From NCBI RefSeq assembly GCF_036924715.1, contig NZ_JAZHSB010000001.1:2533001-2597000 (forward strand): a stretch of DNA of 64,000 nucleotides, read 5' to 3'. The notes under the pieces were generated by a model. That model did no database searches, had not been told where the DNA came from, and worked only from the letters and a program-made list of their open reading frames with translations. This DNA is from Bradyrhizobium sp. AZCC 1721. Lineage in GTDB: Bacteria > Pseudomonadota > Alphaproteobacteria > Rhizobiales > Xanthobacteraceae. A program made the translations under genes and the position numbers. Position 1 is the stretch's first letter. The number at the start of each line of letters is the position of its first letter. Shown here piece by piece: positions 19,324-29,136 of this stretch.

Positions 19324-19791
19324 CTAATCATGGTCCGGATGCTGGTGGCTGACGATGGTCGCCATCTTTTCCGGCCCGTAATTCTGCTGCGTTGTCTGGC
19401 TCGGCAGGTTGGCGATGCCGACCACCCAGCCGAGCCGGGATTCGGTGCCATATTGCCGGGTCGGCACGACCAGGTCTGGGCGGTCGAACGTGCCGGTCAT
19501 GATCTCGATCCGGGGGCCGCCGATCAACCGGTAGGTCAGCGGCGTGCCGCAGGAGGAGCAGAAATCGCGCTCGGCGATCGAGGAGGACTGGAACGACGCC
19601 GGCTTACCGCGGGTCCAGGTGAAATGCTCGTGCTCGATATCGGCGAGGGAGGCGAAGGGTGCGCCCGATGCCTTCTGGCACATCCGGCAATGGCAGATGC
19701 TGACCTTGGGCGGCACTTTCGACACGGCAAAGCGGATGGCGCCGCACTGGCAGCCGCCGGTCAGGACCGTCTTGTGGTTGGTTTCCATCAT
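19324..19791 (-). CDS. GFA family (glutathione-dependent formaldehyde-activating-like, CENP-V) protein
   Basis: The 155-residue protein has the GFA zinc fold with Cys pairs in GGCQCGAIRF, CHCRMCQKASG and CSSCGTPLTY. Members of this large family bind zinc; a few add glutathione to formaldehyde, but most are uncharacterised. The ATG at 19791 overlaps the stop of the mutase small subunit (ATGA at 19788-19791), so it lies inside the methylmalonyl-CoA mutase operon. A gap of 33 bases separates it from the large subunit. Whether it has any link to the mutase pathway is unknown. Confidence 0.85.
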   Translation of the reverse strand: MMETNHKTVLTGGCQCGAIRFAVSKVPPKVSICHCRMCQKASGAPFASLADIEHEHFTWTRGKPASFQSSSIAERDFCSSCGTPLTYRLIGGPRIEIMTGTFDRPDLVVPTRQYGTESRLGWVVGIANLPSQTTQQNYGPEKMATIVSHQHPDHD

Positions 19792-21665
19792 GCTCGCTCC
19801 ATCCGCTGCCAGGCCGCTTGCAGCATCGCCAGCGCATCCCCGCCGGCAAAGATGAAATCGCCGACGCCGGCGGAACGCAGCGCGGCCTCCTGTGTGCCGG
19901 GCCGCCCTGCCAGATAGATATGCTTGGCGCCGGCCGCTTGAAGGGCCTTGGCGGCGGGTGCCGCGTGTTCCGCATAGACCTTGTCGGATGAGCACAGGCA
20001 GGCGATTGCCGCGCCGGACGCCGTGAATGCGGCAGCGAGTGCCGCGGGATCAGTAAAACCTTGCGTGTCGATCGGCTCGATGCCGCCGGTCTCGAAGAAG
20101 CTCTTGGCAAAGGTCGCACGTGCCGTGAAAGCGGCTGGTGTGCCGAGGTTGGCGAGGAAGATCTTTGGCCGCGCGCCCGATGCCTTGAGCTTTTCGTCCG
20201 ATTTATCGCGCAGGGCCTCGAACGGCGCGGCCAGCCGCATCGGCGTCAGCGGATCGAACTTGTACTTCGCCTCGCCATACGGCGGCAGCACGATCGGCGC
20301 AGCTTCCAGCACAGCGATTTCGTCCTCATGCAGGTTCGGAAATTCGCTGGCGCCGGTCAGCACGTCCCTGCGCTTGGCAATATTGGCCTCGCGCGCCGCG
20401 CGGGTTGCGGCGACCTTGCGCTGGATGACGTTTTGTTCGAGGCCGGCGAACATGCCACCAGCCTTCTCGATTTCCTGGAACAGCGACCATGCAGCTTCGC
20501 AGAGCTGCCTCGTCAGCGTTTCGATGCCGCCGGAGCCCGCTGCCGGATCGCTCACCTTGGCGAGATTGGATTCTTCCAAAAGCACCAGTTGCGTGTTGCG
20601 CGCGACACGCCGCGCGAACGGATCAGGCAGCCCAAGCGCCAGCGTGTGCGGCAATACGGTGATGGCGTTGGCGCCGCCGAGGCCGGCGGAGAAGGTCGCC
20701 ATCGTCGCGCGCAGCATGTTCACATAAGGGTCGCGCTGCGTCAGCATGCGCCAGGCGGTATCGGCGGCGATGAACAGCGGTTTGGGCGTCAGGCCACAGG
20801 CCTGCTCGATCCGCGCCCACAACAGCCGCAGCGCGCGGAATTTTGCCAGCGTCAGAAACTGATCGGCATCGGCGGCAAGCCGTGCATAGACCATGCCCTG
20901 CGCATCTTCGAGCGTAATCCCGGCCTGTTCGATCGCGCGCAGGTAAGCGACGCCGGAGGCGAGCACGAATGCAAGCTCCTGCGCTTCCGATCCTCCGGCA
21001 TCGTGGATCACCCGTCCATCGGCCGCTGCGAACGGACCCTTAAAGCCCATGGCGGTGAGGCCCTGGATCGCACTGGTAACCGCGGGCACGATTTCGTCCC
21101 AGCTATGGGGACTGGAGCCCGACACCGCACAGGATCCCAGCGGGTCGAGACCGAAACGGATATCGCAGGCCGCGGGATTAAGTCCTTTGCGTTTGATGTA
21201 TTCGGCGACGTGAATGGCCGCCATGCGCGACTGCGGGCCGATCTGCAGCTCGATGCCGATGCCGGCGTCGAGATAGATGCCGTCGAGAACCGCTTCGACG
21301 GCTTCGGCCGAAGGGTCCAATCCAAACCCGTGGGCGGCATTGGCGCCAGCGAACACCAGTATCAGCCCGGTGGCGCCGTTTTCGAGATCGTGCAGCGCCT
21401 GCGCGTTGGCCGCTTTGGCGTCGGGATGATCGATCTGCTGCATAACCTGCCAGGGCACGGCGGCGGCACGACCGGCGACCGGCGCGGCGCCTTTCGCGCG
21501 GCGATAGATCGGATCGATTTTCAACCCGTCGGACGTCTTGCTGACCAGTTTCTCGAACGGTGCGCCTTTCAGCACCCCGTCGACCAGCTTGCGCCAGTCC
21601 TCGTAGGTCGCCGCCGGAAACTCCGCGGCCAATGTCAGCTCATCGTTATCGGTCATCCGGCCCAT
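19788..21665 (-). CDS. Methylmalonyl-CoA mutase small subunit
   Basis: The product has 625 residues from the ATG at 21665 (AGGGAATA just upstream; an ATG at 21656 is the alternative). It follows the heterodimeric mutase small-subunit pattern. The TIM-barrel part includes FAGANAAHGFGLDPS and the C-terminal flavodoxin-like part includes IFLANLGTPAAFTARATF, without the DxHxxG cobalamin ligand, as expected for this non-catalytic chain. It is coupled to a GFA gene (ATGA) and then the large subunit. The intact small subunit beside a frameshifted large subunit makes the large-subunit lesion either recent or artefactual. Confidence 0.92.
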   Translation of the reverse strand: MGRMTDNDELTLAAEFPAATYEDWRKLVDGVLKGAPFEKLVSKTSDGLKIDPIYRRAKGAAPVAGRAAAVPWQVMQQIDHPDAKAANAQALHDLENGATGLILVFAGANAAHGFGLDPSAEAVEAVLDGIYLDAGIGIELQIGPQSRMAAIHVAEYIKRKGLNPAACDIRFGLDPLGSCAVSGSSPHSWDEIVPAVTSAIQGLTAMGFKGPFAAADGRVIHDAGGSEAQELAFVLASGVAYLRAIEQAGITLEDAQGMVYARLAADADQFLTLAKFRALRLLWARIEQACGLTPKPLFIAADTAWRMLTQRDPYVNMLRATMATFSAGLGGANAITVLPHTLALGLPDPFARRVARNTQLVLLEESNLAKVSDPAAGSGGIETLTRQLCEAAWSLFQEIEKAGGMFAGLEQNVIQRKVAATRAAREANIAKRRDVLTGASEFPNLHEDEIAVLEAAPIVLPPYGEAKYKFDPLTPMRLAAPFEALRDKSDEKLKASGARPKIFLANLGTPAAFTARATFAKSFFETGGIEPIDTQGFTDPAALAAAFTASGAAIACLCSSDKVYAEHAAPAAKALQAAGAKHIYLAGRPGTQEAALRSAGVGDFIFAGGDALAMLQAAWQRMERA

Positions 21666-21748
21666 TATTCCCTGGTCGTCTCTTGATTTGGCCGGAAATT
21701 GCCACGGGGCGGCCGCCAAGCCAAACGGTTGTTTTGGGTCTTTCGGGC

Positions 21749-22240
21749 TCAATCGAGGTCGGGTAACCGCTCAATCCCCTCGGTCGACAATTGTGCCAGC
21801 GCATCCCGCACGCGGCGTCCCGCAATGACACGGTCGGGAACGATCTCGACCAGCGGCACCAGCACAAAGGCGCGCTCGAAAACCCGCGGGTGCGGCAGCG
21901 TCAGTTCCGGCCTGTCGAGGCTGACGTCATCATAGGCGATCAGGTCGAGGTCGAGGGTGCGTGGACCCCAGCGTGTCTCATGAGCGCGGTCGCGGCCGAA
22001 CTTTTTCTCGATCTTGTGCAGCGTGAAGAGCAGCGCATGCGGATCGAGGCTGGTTTCGATCTCGATGCAGGCGTTGATGAAGGGCGCCTGGTGTTCCTCG
22101 CCCCAGGGCGGGGTGATGTAGTCAGAGGAACGCGCGAGCAGCGCTGCCTGGGTCATGCCGCAAATACTGGAGATGGCCTTTTTGAACGTCGCGCGGACAT
22201 CGCCGACATTGCCGCCGAGCGCGATCAGCACATCGGCCAT
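21749..22240 (-). CDS. folK: 6-hydroxymethyl-7,8-dihydropterin pyrophosphokinase
   Basis: The 163-residue protein shows the FolK signatures ALGGNVGD at the N-terminus and GPRTLDLDLIAYDD in the middle, then LTLPHPRVFERAFVLVPL. It transfers pyrophosphate from ATP to 6-hydroxymethyl-7,8-dihydropterin in folate synthesis. It starts 1 base after the folB stop, in the order folP-folB-folK on the minus strand. The size is normal for the family. Confidence 0.95.
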   Translation of the reverse strand: MADVLIALGGNVGDVRATFKKAISSICGMTQAALLARSSDYITPPWGEEHQAPFINACIEIETSLDPHALLFTLHKIEKKFGRDRAHETRWGPRTLDLDLIAYDDVSLDRPELTLPHPRVFERAFVLVPLVEIVPDRVIAGRRVRDALAQLSTEGIERLPDLD

Positions 22241-22241
22241 G

Positions 22242-22613
22242 TCAGGGCGATTGCCGTTTGCGCACGAGTACCACGCCGACATCCTCGAAGATCTCGGCGA
22301 TCGGCGCATGCGGCTTGTGCACGGTGACCTTGAGCGCATGGGCGCGTGGGAACGCCGCGAAAATCGCGTCGGAAACGGCGCCGGCCGCACGCTCCAAAAG
22401 CTTGTAGTTGGTGTTCGTGAACGCGGCGGTAGCGGTCTCGACCACGCTGGCATAAGACACTGTGTCGGACAGGCGATCAGAGTGCGAGGATTCTGACAGG
22501 TCGACGGAGAGTTCGAGATCGATCACGAACCGTTGCCCGACTTTGGTCTCGTGCTCCATCACGCCGTGGCGGGCGTGGATGACGACGCCGGTGATGAAAA
22601 TCGTATCGCTCAT
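22242..22613 (-). CDS. folB: Dihydroneopterin aldolase
   Basis: The 123-residue protein has the FolB pattern: FITGVVIHARHGVMEHET, then QRFVIDLELSVDLSESS, SDTVSYASVV and VTVHKPHAPI. It cleaves dihydroneopterin to 6-hydroxymethyl-7,8-dihydropterin and glycolaldehyde. The ATG overlaps the folP stop (ATGA at 22610-22613), so the folate genes are translationally coupled. Confidence 0.95.
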   Translation of the reverse strand: MSDTIFITGVVIHARHGVMEHETKVGQRFVIDLELSVDLSESSHSDRLSDTVSYASVVETATAAFTNTNYKLLERAAGAVSDAIFAAFPRAHALKVTVHKPHAPIAEIFEDVGVVLVRKRQSP

Positions 22614-23467
22614 TGCCGTTCCCTGATTGCCGCAGCCACCCGCAGCGCCTGTACGGTTTCGGCGACGTCATGCGCCCGGATGATCCGCGCCCCGTTTTGG
22701 GCCGCCAGCAGATGCGCGGCAATCGAGCCGCCGAGGCGTTGATGCGGTTCCGACGGCGTCACCGTGCTGATGAAACGCTTGCGCGAGGCGCCGACCAATA
22801 CTGGAAGGCCGAGCGACTGCAACTCGCCGAGCCGCGCCAGCGCGGTCATGCTCTGCTCGGGCGTCTTGCCGAAGCCGATGCCGGGGTCGAGCACGATCTT
22901 GTCGGATGAAATTCCCGCCTTCGCGGCGATGTCGAGAGAGCGCGCAAAGAAAGCGGCGATATCCTGCATGATGTCTACAGCAGGATCGGCCCGCTCGCGG
23001 TTATGCATCACGATGACGGGCGCACCACGCTCCGCGACCAGCCCGGCCATGCCGGAATCGCGCTGCAGCCCCCAGACATCGTTGGCGATTGTCGCACCCT
23101 GATCGAGCGCCCAGGCGACGACGGCCGACTTCATGCTGTCGATCGACACGGGAATGCCGAGCGCGACGACATCGGACAGTATCGGCTGCAGGCGCTTCAA
23201 TTCCTCTTCCGCCGAGATCGGTTCCGATCCGTAGGGCCGGGTCGATTCCGCGCCGATGTCGATGATGTCGGCACCCTCGGCGATCATCCGCCGGGCTTGG
23301 GCCAGCGCCCGCTCGGGGACGGCGAATTGACCGCCGTCCGAGAACGAATCCGGCGTCAAATTCAGTACGCCCATCACCGCCGGATAGGGTCTGGACAGCA
23401 GCGCAGGCAGCACCGATTGACCGGCCGGACCGGACGCAGCGGGAGGTCTGGGCTTGGCTGCCATCAT
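22610..23467 (-). CDS. folP: Dihydropteroate synthase
   Basis: The 285-residue TIM barrel contains the FolP motifs GVLNLTPDSFSDGG (pterin and phosphate site), IIDIGAESTRPYG, VSIDSMKSAV, DPGIGFGKTPEQ and GASRKRF. It joins p-aminobenzoate to the pterin pyrophosphate and is the sulfonamide target. It opens the three-gene folate unit, feeding folB and folK. Two ATG codons at the start (23467, 23464) are both possible. Confidence 0.95.
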   Translation of the reverse strand: MMAAKPRPPAASGPAGQSVLPALLSRPYPAVMGVLNLTPDSFSDGGQFAVPERALAQARRMIAEGADIIDIGAESTRPYGSEPISAEEELKRLQPILSDVVALGIPVSIDSMKSAVVAWALDQGATIANDVWGLQRDSGMAGLVAERGAPVIVMHNRERADPAVDIMQDIAAFFARSLDIAAKAGISSDKIVLDPGIGFGKTPEQSMTALARLGELQSLGLPVLVGASRKRFISTVTPSEPHQRLGGSIAAHLLAAQNGARIIRAHDVAETVQALRVAAAIRERQ

Positions 23468-23553
23468 GCGGTCGCTTTGCGCGGTCCGCGCCGCCGAGTC
23501 AAGGCGTGAGGGCCGGCACCGCGGGGCTGGTCTGGCGGTTCAGTCGCTGATGT

Positions 23554-23961
23554 TCAATAGCTGATTTTGGGCGGCAGCTTGCGCGCTTGCTCGATCAGTT
23601 GCTCGACTGATCGTTCGGAGGGCAAAACCCGGACGAGTTTGCACTTCGTGTTCACGTCTTTCATGTTCTGGGCGAGTCGCGCCGGGTTGCGATGGGCGAG
23701 TTCGCGTACCGTGGTGACGCCCGCGGCGCGCATCAGGCCCACCTTGGCCTTGCCCATCCCGGGAATGCGCATGTAGTCGGAAAAATTGGCCCATTCCAGC
23801 AGTTGCTGCTCGCTGATGCCGGTCTTCGCTGCGAGCGACTTGCGCCCTTTCACGGTGCGAGCGGCCTCCAGCAGCGCATCGGTCGTGCGAATGCCCAACG
23901 ATTTCAGTTTCGAGGCAGAGTAGGCGGTCAAGCCGTCGATCTCGGAAAGGGGATAAGTCAT
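23554..23961 (-). CDS. DUF4332 domain protein (helix-hairpin-helix type)
   Basis: The 135-residue protein has two helix-hairpin-helix-like parts: IDGLTAYSASKLKSLGIRTTDALLEAA near the start and IPGMGKAKVGLMRAAGVTTVRELA in the middle. These match the DUF4332 family, which resembles the DNA-binding HhH domains of RadA-like proteins but has no known role. The basic tail (KLVRVLPSERSVEQLIEQARKLPPK) is consistent with nucleic acid contact, but that is inference. The ATG at 23961 is used; the ribosome site is weak. Confidence 0.75.
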   Translation of the reverse strand: MTYPLSEIDGLTAYSASKLKSLGIRTTDALLEAARTVKGRKSLAAKTGISEQQLLEWANFSDYMRIPGMGKAKVGLMRAAGVTTVRELAHRNPARLAQNMKDVNTKCKLVRVLPSERSVEQLIEQARKLPPKISY

Positions 23962-24012
23962 GATACCAGATGAAAAAAGAATGTGCCCGGGCCGAATGTG
24001 TTCACCAAGATG

Positions 24013-24378
24013 CTATGCAAACTGGCTGAGGCCCGGTGTCCCTGAAATGATTTCGCCCATTTGATCTGCTCCGATTTTGTCGCGACCGAACCTGAAAAGT
24101 TCACGCGCCACGCTTTGAATTTCACTCATGCCCAGACCGAGCGCCATCAGCCTGGTGCCAACCGCCATCAAGCCTCCGCCCATCAGCTTCGCGAAGCCGC
24201 CATTGCTGCTGGAAGCCGCAATCGCAGCTTCGGCGCCCGGAATTTGGTCGATCAGAGCCTGAACCTTGTCGGAGGGGCCCTCGTTGCGGAGAAAACCCAG
24301 AACGATGCCGATGGTTTTTTCAGCGACAGCGCGATCGATACCGGCCTTGGAGGCCAGTCGCCCTACCAGTTCGTCCAT
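24013..24378 (-). CDS. Small DUF2267/DUF2780-like helical protein
   Basis: The start at 24378 is chosen because GGGG lies about 10 bases upstream and the product begins MDELVGRLASKAGIDRAVAEK. That segment followed by IGIVLGFLRNEGPSDKVQAL resembles the repeated helical units of DUF2267/DUF2780 proteins. A glycine-rich patch (GGFAKLMGGGLMAVG) lies in the middle. The 121 residues show no signal or anchor. Function is unknown; similar proteins have been linked to polyhydroxybutyrate or stress loci, which I cannot verify here. Confidence 0.55.
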   Translation of the reverse strand: MDELVGRLASKAGIDRAVAEKTIGIVLGFLRNEGPSDKVQALIDQIPGAEAAIAASSSNGGFAKLMGGGLMAVGTRLMALGLGMSEIQSVARELFRFGRDKIGADQMGEIISGTPGLSQFA

Positions 24379-24704
24379 ATTGCCCCGTCCCCAAACCGGC
24401 TTTACCGGGTCGTCCACTTGCAAATTTATCTTGAGCGCCTGCGATCTGAAATACAAGCGATCCGCACGTGCGAAGACCTAGATCGAGTCGCGAGTGTTGC
24501 AGCAATGCAAGAGTGAAGGCCGGATTTACGCTGACTTGTTGCGCTGCGCTCTCGATTTTTCTGCCGAAGGTTGGAAAAAAGCATGAGAAGCATGAACGAA
24601 GAGGCGGGCGAATGCTCACGTATTTACCGCCGACGGTTTCAATCGGCGGGCAGGATGCGATATGATCGCCAACCAAATCCCCCGGCGCGCGAAGAGGCGA
24701 TGCG
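24379..24704. other. Intergenic region upstream of the HerA-like ATPase
   Basis: This 326-base gap contains a hairpin (CCGCCGA at 24627-24633 with TCGGCGG at 24643-24649) about 55 bases before the ATPase start. No U-tract follows it on the plus strand, so a role as a terminator is doubtful. I see no other signal. Confidence 0.4.
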
Positions 24705-26324
24705 ATGGTGACTTCCGATAACAAGACGGCCGATACCGAAGAGAAGATCTTCATCGGAAAGGGCGAACAGACGGCTTGGCTGACGCTGGCGCTTGCCAAT
24801 CGGCATGGCCTCGTCACCGGAGCGACCGGCACCGGCAAGACCGTGTCGCTGCAGGTGATGGCGGAGGGCTTTGCCCGCGCCGGTGTTCCCGTGTTCGCGG
24901 CCGATATCAAGGGCGATCTGTCCGGAATTGCTGAAGTCGGTGAAGCAAAAGACTTCATTCTTAAGCGCGCCGGCGAGATGGGCCTCAAATTCCAGCCCGA
25001 CCAGTTCTCGACGGTGCTCTGGGACGTATTCGGCGAGCAGGGTCACCCGGTGCGCGCCACGGTCACGGAAATGGGGCCGCTGTTGCTATCGCGAATGCTC
25101 GACCTGAACGACGTGCAGGAAGGCGTCCTCAATGTCGCATTCCGCGTGGCGGATGAAAACGGATTACCTCTGCTCGACATGAAGGATCTGCGGTCGCTGC
25201 TGGATGCGATCGCGCCCGCCGGCGGTAAAAGGGGGCCGGATGCCGAGGAGGATGAACACGCGGAGATCCGAAAGGCCGCGCAGAGCTTCGGCAATGTCAG
25301 CAAGGCAACGATCGGGACAATTCAGCGTCAGCTTCTGGTGCTGGAAAACCAGGGCGGAACGAAATTTTTCGGAGAGCCGGCGCTTTTGCTGAAAGACTTC
25401 ATGAAGACCGACAGCGACGGCCGGGGAATGGTCAATATTCTGGTCGCTGACAAGCTGATGCAGAACCCGAGGCTCTACGCGACCTTCCTGCTGTGGATGC
25501 TGTCGGAGCTGTTCGAAGAGCTGCCGGAAGCCGGCGACCTGCCGAAGCCGAAACTGGTCTTCTTCTTCGATGAGGCACATCTGTTGTTCAACGATGCGCC
25601 GAAGGCATTGCTCGACAAGATCGAGCAGGTGGTCCGCCTGATCCGCTCCAAGGGCGTCGGCGTCTATTTCGTCACGCAAAACCCGATCGACGTGCCGGAC
25701 AAGGTGCTGGCGCAGTTAGGCAACCGCGTGCAACACGCGTTGCGCGCCTTCACGCCGCGCGACCAGAAGGCGGTGAACGCGGCGGCGCAGACCTTCCGGC
25801 CGAACCCCAAGCTCGACACCGCTCGCGTCATCATGGAGCTCGGCAAAGGCGAGGCGCTGGTGTCATTCCTCGAAGGCGGCGGCACGCCGACCATGGTCGA
25901 GCGCGTCATGATCCGGCCGCCGACGGCGCGGATCGGGCCGATCACGCCGGAGGAGCGCAAGACGATCATGGGCAACAGCCCGGTCAAAGGCAAATACGAC
26001 ACCGCGATCGACAGGGTGTCCGCTTTTGAGATGCTGCAGAAGCGGGTAGCTACGACGGCGGCGCCTGCGGAGGGGCAGGATGGTGGCGGTGGCGGCATTC
26101 TCGGCCAGATCGGCTCGATCGTCGGCACGATCTTCGGCACCAACGTCAGGCGCGGCAGGCTGACGACTGGTCAAGTCATCGCTCGAGACGTCACCCGTTC
26201 GGTCACCAATAAGGTCGTCGGTGGCATCGTCGCCGATCTCGGCAAGTCGGTCGGCGGATCGCTCGGCGGTTCAGTTGGTCGCGCGCTGGTGCGCGGCGCG
26301 CTCGGCGGCTTGCTGCGCCGATAG
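24705..26324 (+). CDS. HerA-like (DUF853/YjgR) ATPase
   Basis: The 539-residue protein is a FtsK/HerA-clade P-loop ATPase of the DUF853 type. Walker A is GATGTGKT (residues 39-46) and Walker B is LVFFFDEAH (about 284-292), with [12 protein letters not shown] between them. Members are thought to pump or move DNA, or act in nucleic acid metabolism, but YjgR itself is little studied. The C-terminal 90 residues are Gly-rich with hydrophobic repeats ([19 protein letters not shown]), typical of this family. The ATG at 24705 is preceded by GAGGCG. No partner nuclease gene is nearby. Confidence 0.85.
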   Translation: MVTSDNKTADTEEKIFIGKGEQTAWLTLALANRHGLVTGATGTGKTVSLQVMAEGFARAGVPVFAADIKGDLSGIAEVGEAKDFILKRAGEMGLKFQPDQFSTVLWDVFGEQGHPVRATVTEMGPLLLSRMLDLNDVQEGVLNVAFRVADENGLPLLDMKDLRSLLDAIAPAGGKRGPDAEEDEHAEIRKAAQSFGNVSKATIGTIQRQLLVLENQGGTKFFGEPALLLKDFMKTDSDGRGMVNILVADKLMQNPRLYATFLLWMLSELFEELPEAGDLPKPKLVFFFDEAHLLFNDAPKALLDKIEQVVRLIRSKGVGVYFVTQNPIDVPDKVLAQLGNRVQHALRAFTPRDQKAVNAAAQTFRPNPKLDTARVIMELGKGEALVSFLEGGGTPTMVERVMIRPPTARIGPITPEERKTIMGNSPVKGKYDTAIDRVSAFEMLQKRVATTAAPAEGQDGGGGGILGQIGSIVGTIFGTNVRRGRLTTGQVIARDVTRSVTNKVVGGIVADLGKSVGGSLGGSVGRALVRGALGGLLRR

Positions 26325-26400
26325 GAGTTTTTGAGCGAAGATGGTAGTCGGTTCGCGTGAAGAGCTGCGACGTAATCTCCTCTGAATCCGGAACGAGCGT

Positions 26401-27723
26401 GTGCTGAGATATCCGTCGCTACGAAGGCCGCTCGATATCCTGTTTCTGGTATGTTGCGTCGCGCTGACGGCCGACGTGCTGGTCCCGGAAATCTGGGGGA
26501 GCGGCAAGACCAAGGACTATCCGCTCTGGTTCTGGGCGGGGCAGCAGGTGCTGCAGGGCAAGAATCTCTACCCTGACGACCCCGCCACCAATTTCGAATT
26601 CATCTATCCGCCGCTGTCGGCGGTGCTGCTGGCGATCCCGAGCTGGTTCGGCAAGATCCCGCTTTATCTCATCCTGTCGTTTCTCAACATCGTCGCATGG
26701 TGGATAACGGCGCAATTATCGCACGCGATGGCGGGATCGGGGAAGAAGCCCGGGCCATGGCTGGAAGCACTGCCCGGCTTCGTCACCGTCACCTTCGTGT
26801 TCGACATGTTCGACCTCGGCCAGCCCAATCTCGTGCTGCTGGCGCTGATGCTCTACGGGTTCTGGCTGCTGCGCGATCACCGCGGCTGGATGGCAGGAAG
26901 CATGTTTGCGCTCGCTACCGCGATCAAGGTGTTTCCGGTCGCGGTGTTGCCTTATCTGGTGTGGCGAAGACAGTGGGCGGCAGCCGCGAGCATGCTGGTT
27001 TTCATCGGCCTGTTTCTGTTCGTGCTGCCGGCGCCGTTTCGCGGCTTCCAGCACAATTTCACGGAACTGAGGACCTGGTACCAGGGCATGGTGGGTTCGA
27101 GTTCGGAGAAGGGGTTCGGGCAGCGCGACGCGCAGAACTGGTCGTGGGTCAACCAGTCGATCATCGCGGTGACACACCGGCTGACGCGGCCGGTCAACTA
27201 CAACCAGGACAATCCGGCCAAACCCGCGCGCACGATGAACATCATCGACGTCGATTTCAGGACGGCGAACTGGATCGTAGTGGCGATCTCGCTCGCGATC
27301 GGGCTCGGCTATCTCGCTGTCATGCCGCAGGCCTCGCGCCGCACGGAACGGTCGGATGCCGAAGAGATCGGCATCCTGTTTTGCCTGATCACGATCGCTT
27401 CGCCGCTGGCCCGGCAATACTACTTCCTGTGGCTGTTCTTCCCGATCACTGTTTTGGTCCACCGCGCCGCTTACGATCCGCGTCCGGCGGTCAAAACCGG
27501 AACTTGGGCGTTGCTTGCCATTGCGGGCGGCTTGCTGTGCCTGTCGCTGCCGCTGTTCCCGGTTGATCTGCAGGCCTATGGCAACAATCTCGCCGCCACC
27601 ATCCTGCTCGCGGCGGGGCTGGTCTGGCACATATTGCGTCCGCCTGCCGAAGACGTTGCCTTGCCTCAGCCCACGGGCAAGCTACAACTTGACGCTAACA
27701 ACAAGGCTCACAGCCAGGGATAA
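26401..27723 (+). CDS. GT87-family (DUF2029) membrane glycosyltransferase
   Basis: The 440-residue protein has about ten membrane helices and fits the GT-C fold family GT87 (DUF2029), which uses polyprenyl-phosphate sugars. Conserved pieces include KDYPLWFWAGQQVLQGKNLYPDD, EFIYPPLSAVLLA, FDLGQPNLVLLAL and ATAIKVFPVAVLPYLVW. Related enzymes add mannose or arabinose to lipids or glycans. The start is GTG at 26401 with GGAACGAG upstream. Its stop codon comes 6 bases before the M20 gene, so the two are probably co-transcribed. The sugar donor and acceptor are unknown. Confidence 0.82.
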   Translation: MLRYPSLRRPLDILFLVCCVALTADVLVPEIWGSGKTKDYPLWFWAGQQVLQGKNLYPDDPATNFEFIYPPLSAVLLAIPSWFGKIPLYLILSFLNIVAWWITAQLSHAMAGSGKKPGPWLEALPGFVTVTFVFDMFDLGQPNLVLLALMLYGFWLLRDHRGWMAGSMFALATAIKVFPVAVLPYLVWRRQWAAAASMLVFIGLFLFVLPAPFRGFQHNFTELRTWYQGMVGSSSEKGFGQRDAQNWSWVNQSIIAVTHRLTRPVNYNQDNPAKPARTMNIIDVDFRTANWIVVAISLAIGLGYLAVMPQASRRTERSDAEEIGILFCLITIASPLARQYYFLWLFFPITVLVHRAAYDPRPAVKTGTWALLAIAGGLLCLSLPLFPVDLQAYGNNLAATILLAAGLVWHILRPPAEDVALPQPTGKLQLDANNKAHSQG

Positions 27724-27729
27724 CAAGCC

Positions 27730-29136
27730 ATGTCCAACGCCAAGATCCAGCCGGTCCTCGATCACATCGACGCCGATTTCGACAAGAGTCTCGAGCGGCT
27801 GTTCGCGCTGTTGCGGATCAAGTCGATCTCGGCCGATCCGGCTTTTGCCGGTGATTGCAAGGCGGCCGCCGATCATCTGGCGAAGGATATCGCGACACTC
27901 GGCTTCAAGGCCGAGGTGAGGCCGACGGCGGGGCATCCCGCGATCGTTGCCAAGCTCAATGGCAGCAGCGACGGCCGGCCGCACGTTCTGTTCTACGGAC
28001 ATTACGATGTGCAGCCGGTCGATCCGCTGAATCTGTGGCACCGGCCACCGTTCGAGCCAGTTGTCACCGACCATGCTGACGGCCGCAAGATCATCGTCGC
28101 GCGTGGCGCGGAGGACGACAAGGGCCAGTTGATGACTTTTGTCGAGGCCTGCCGCGCCTGGAAGAAGGTCACGGGGGCGCTGCCGGTCGACATCACCATC
28201 ATCATCGAGGGCGAGGAGGAAATCGGATCGAAAAACTTCGTGCCGTTCCTGGAAGCGAACAAGGCTGATCTGAAGGCCGACTTCGCGCTGGTTTGCGACA
28301 CCGGCATGTGGGATCAGAACACGCCGGCGATCACGACTTCGCTGCGCGGGCTGGTCTATGACGAGGTCAAGATCAAGGCGGCCAATCGCGACCTGCATTC
28401 CGGCATTTTCGGCGGCGGCGCGCGCAACCCGATCCGGGTGCTGACCAACATTCTCGGCGGCCTGCATGACGAGAACGGCCACATCACCATTCCCGGATTC
28501 TACGATGGCGTAAAAGACCTGCCGCCGGACATCCTGGCGCAGTGGAAGAACCTGAACCTCACGCCGGAGTCATTCCTGAAGCCGATCGGCCTTTCCATTC
28601 CGGCCGGTGAAAAAGATCGCCTGCTGATCGAGCAGGTTTCCTCGCGCCCGACCTGCGACATCAACGGCATCATCGGCGGCTACACCGGCGAGGGCTCCAA
28701 AACGGTAATCCCGGCGGAAGCTTCCGCGAAAGTTTCGTTCCGGCTGGTAGAGGGACAAGACCCGGAAAAGATCCGAAAAGCCTTCCGCGACTATGTCCGG
28801 GCGCGCCTGCCCGCCGATTGCAAGGCCGAGTTCACCGACCATTCCAACGCGCCGGCGATTGCGCTCGACTGGAACATGAAACCGCTGGCGGCTGCCAAGC
28901 GCGCGCTGACGGACGAGTGGGGCAAGGAAGCGCTGCTGATCGGCTCCGGCGCCTCGATCCCGATCGTAGCCGATTTCAAGCGCACGCTCGGCCTCGACAC
29001 CGTGCTGGTCGGCTTCGGCCTCGACGACGACAACATCCATTCGCCGAACGAGAAGTACGACCTCAAGAGCTATCACAAGGGTATCCGCTCCTGGGCGCGG
29101 ATCCTGGGCGCGTTCGCGGAGGAAGTAGCCGCGTAG
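27730..29136 (+). CDS. M20 family metallopeptidase (dipeptidase-like)
   Basis: The 468-residue protein follows the M20 di-zinc peptidase plan. Metal ligands fit His91 (YGHYDVQP), Asp129 (GAEDDKGQ), the glutamate pair near residues 162-163 (EGEEEIGS), an Asp in VCDTG and a late His (NIHSPNE). The lid domain lies between, with NRDLHSGIFGGGARNP. It is likely a cytosolic di- or tripeptidase. The end of the gene overlaps a REP repeat: the GTAGG that opens the repeat contains the TAG stop. Confidence 0.9.
   Translation: MSNAKIQPVLDHIDADFDKSLERLFALLRIKSISADPAFAGDCKAAADHLAKDIATLGFKAEVRPTAGHPAIVAKLNGSSDGRPHVLFYGHYDVQPVDPLNLWHRPPFEPVVTDHADGRKIIVARGAEDDKGQLMTFVEACRAWKKVTGALPVDITIIIEGEEEIGSKNFVPFLEANKADLKADFALVCDTGMWDQNTPAITTSLRGLVYDEVKIKAANRDLHSGIFGGGARNPIRVLTNILGGLHDENGHITIPGFYDGVKDLPPDILAQWKNLNLTPESFLKPIGLSIPAGEKDRLLIEQVSSRPTCDINGIIGGYTGEGSKTVIPAEASAKVSFRLVEGQDPEKIRKAFRDYVRARLPADCKAEFTDHSNAPAIALDWNMKPLAAAKRALTDEWGKEALLIGSGASIPIVADFKRTLGLDTVLVGFGLDDDNIHSPNEKYDLKSYHKGIRSWARILGAFAEEVAA

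Noticed and set aside
20061..21686. 541-residue open frame opposite the mutase small subunit
   Set aside because: Same cause: an antisense shadow in GC-rich DNA with unusual composition.
24616..24655. Terminator or riboswitch upstream of the HerA-like gene
   Set aside because: The hairpin has no U-run and no known riboswitch core.
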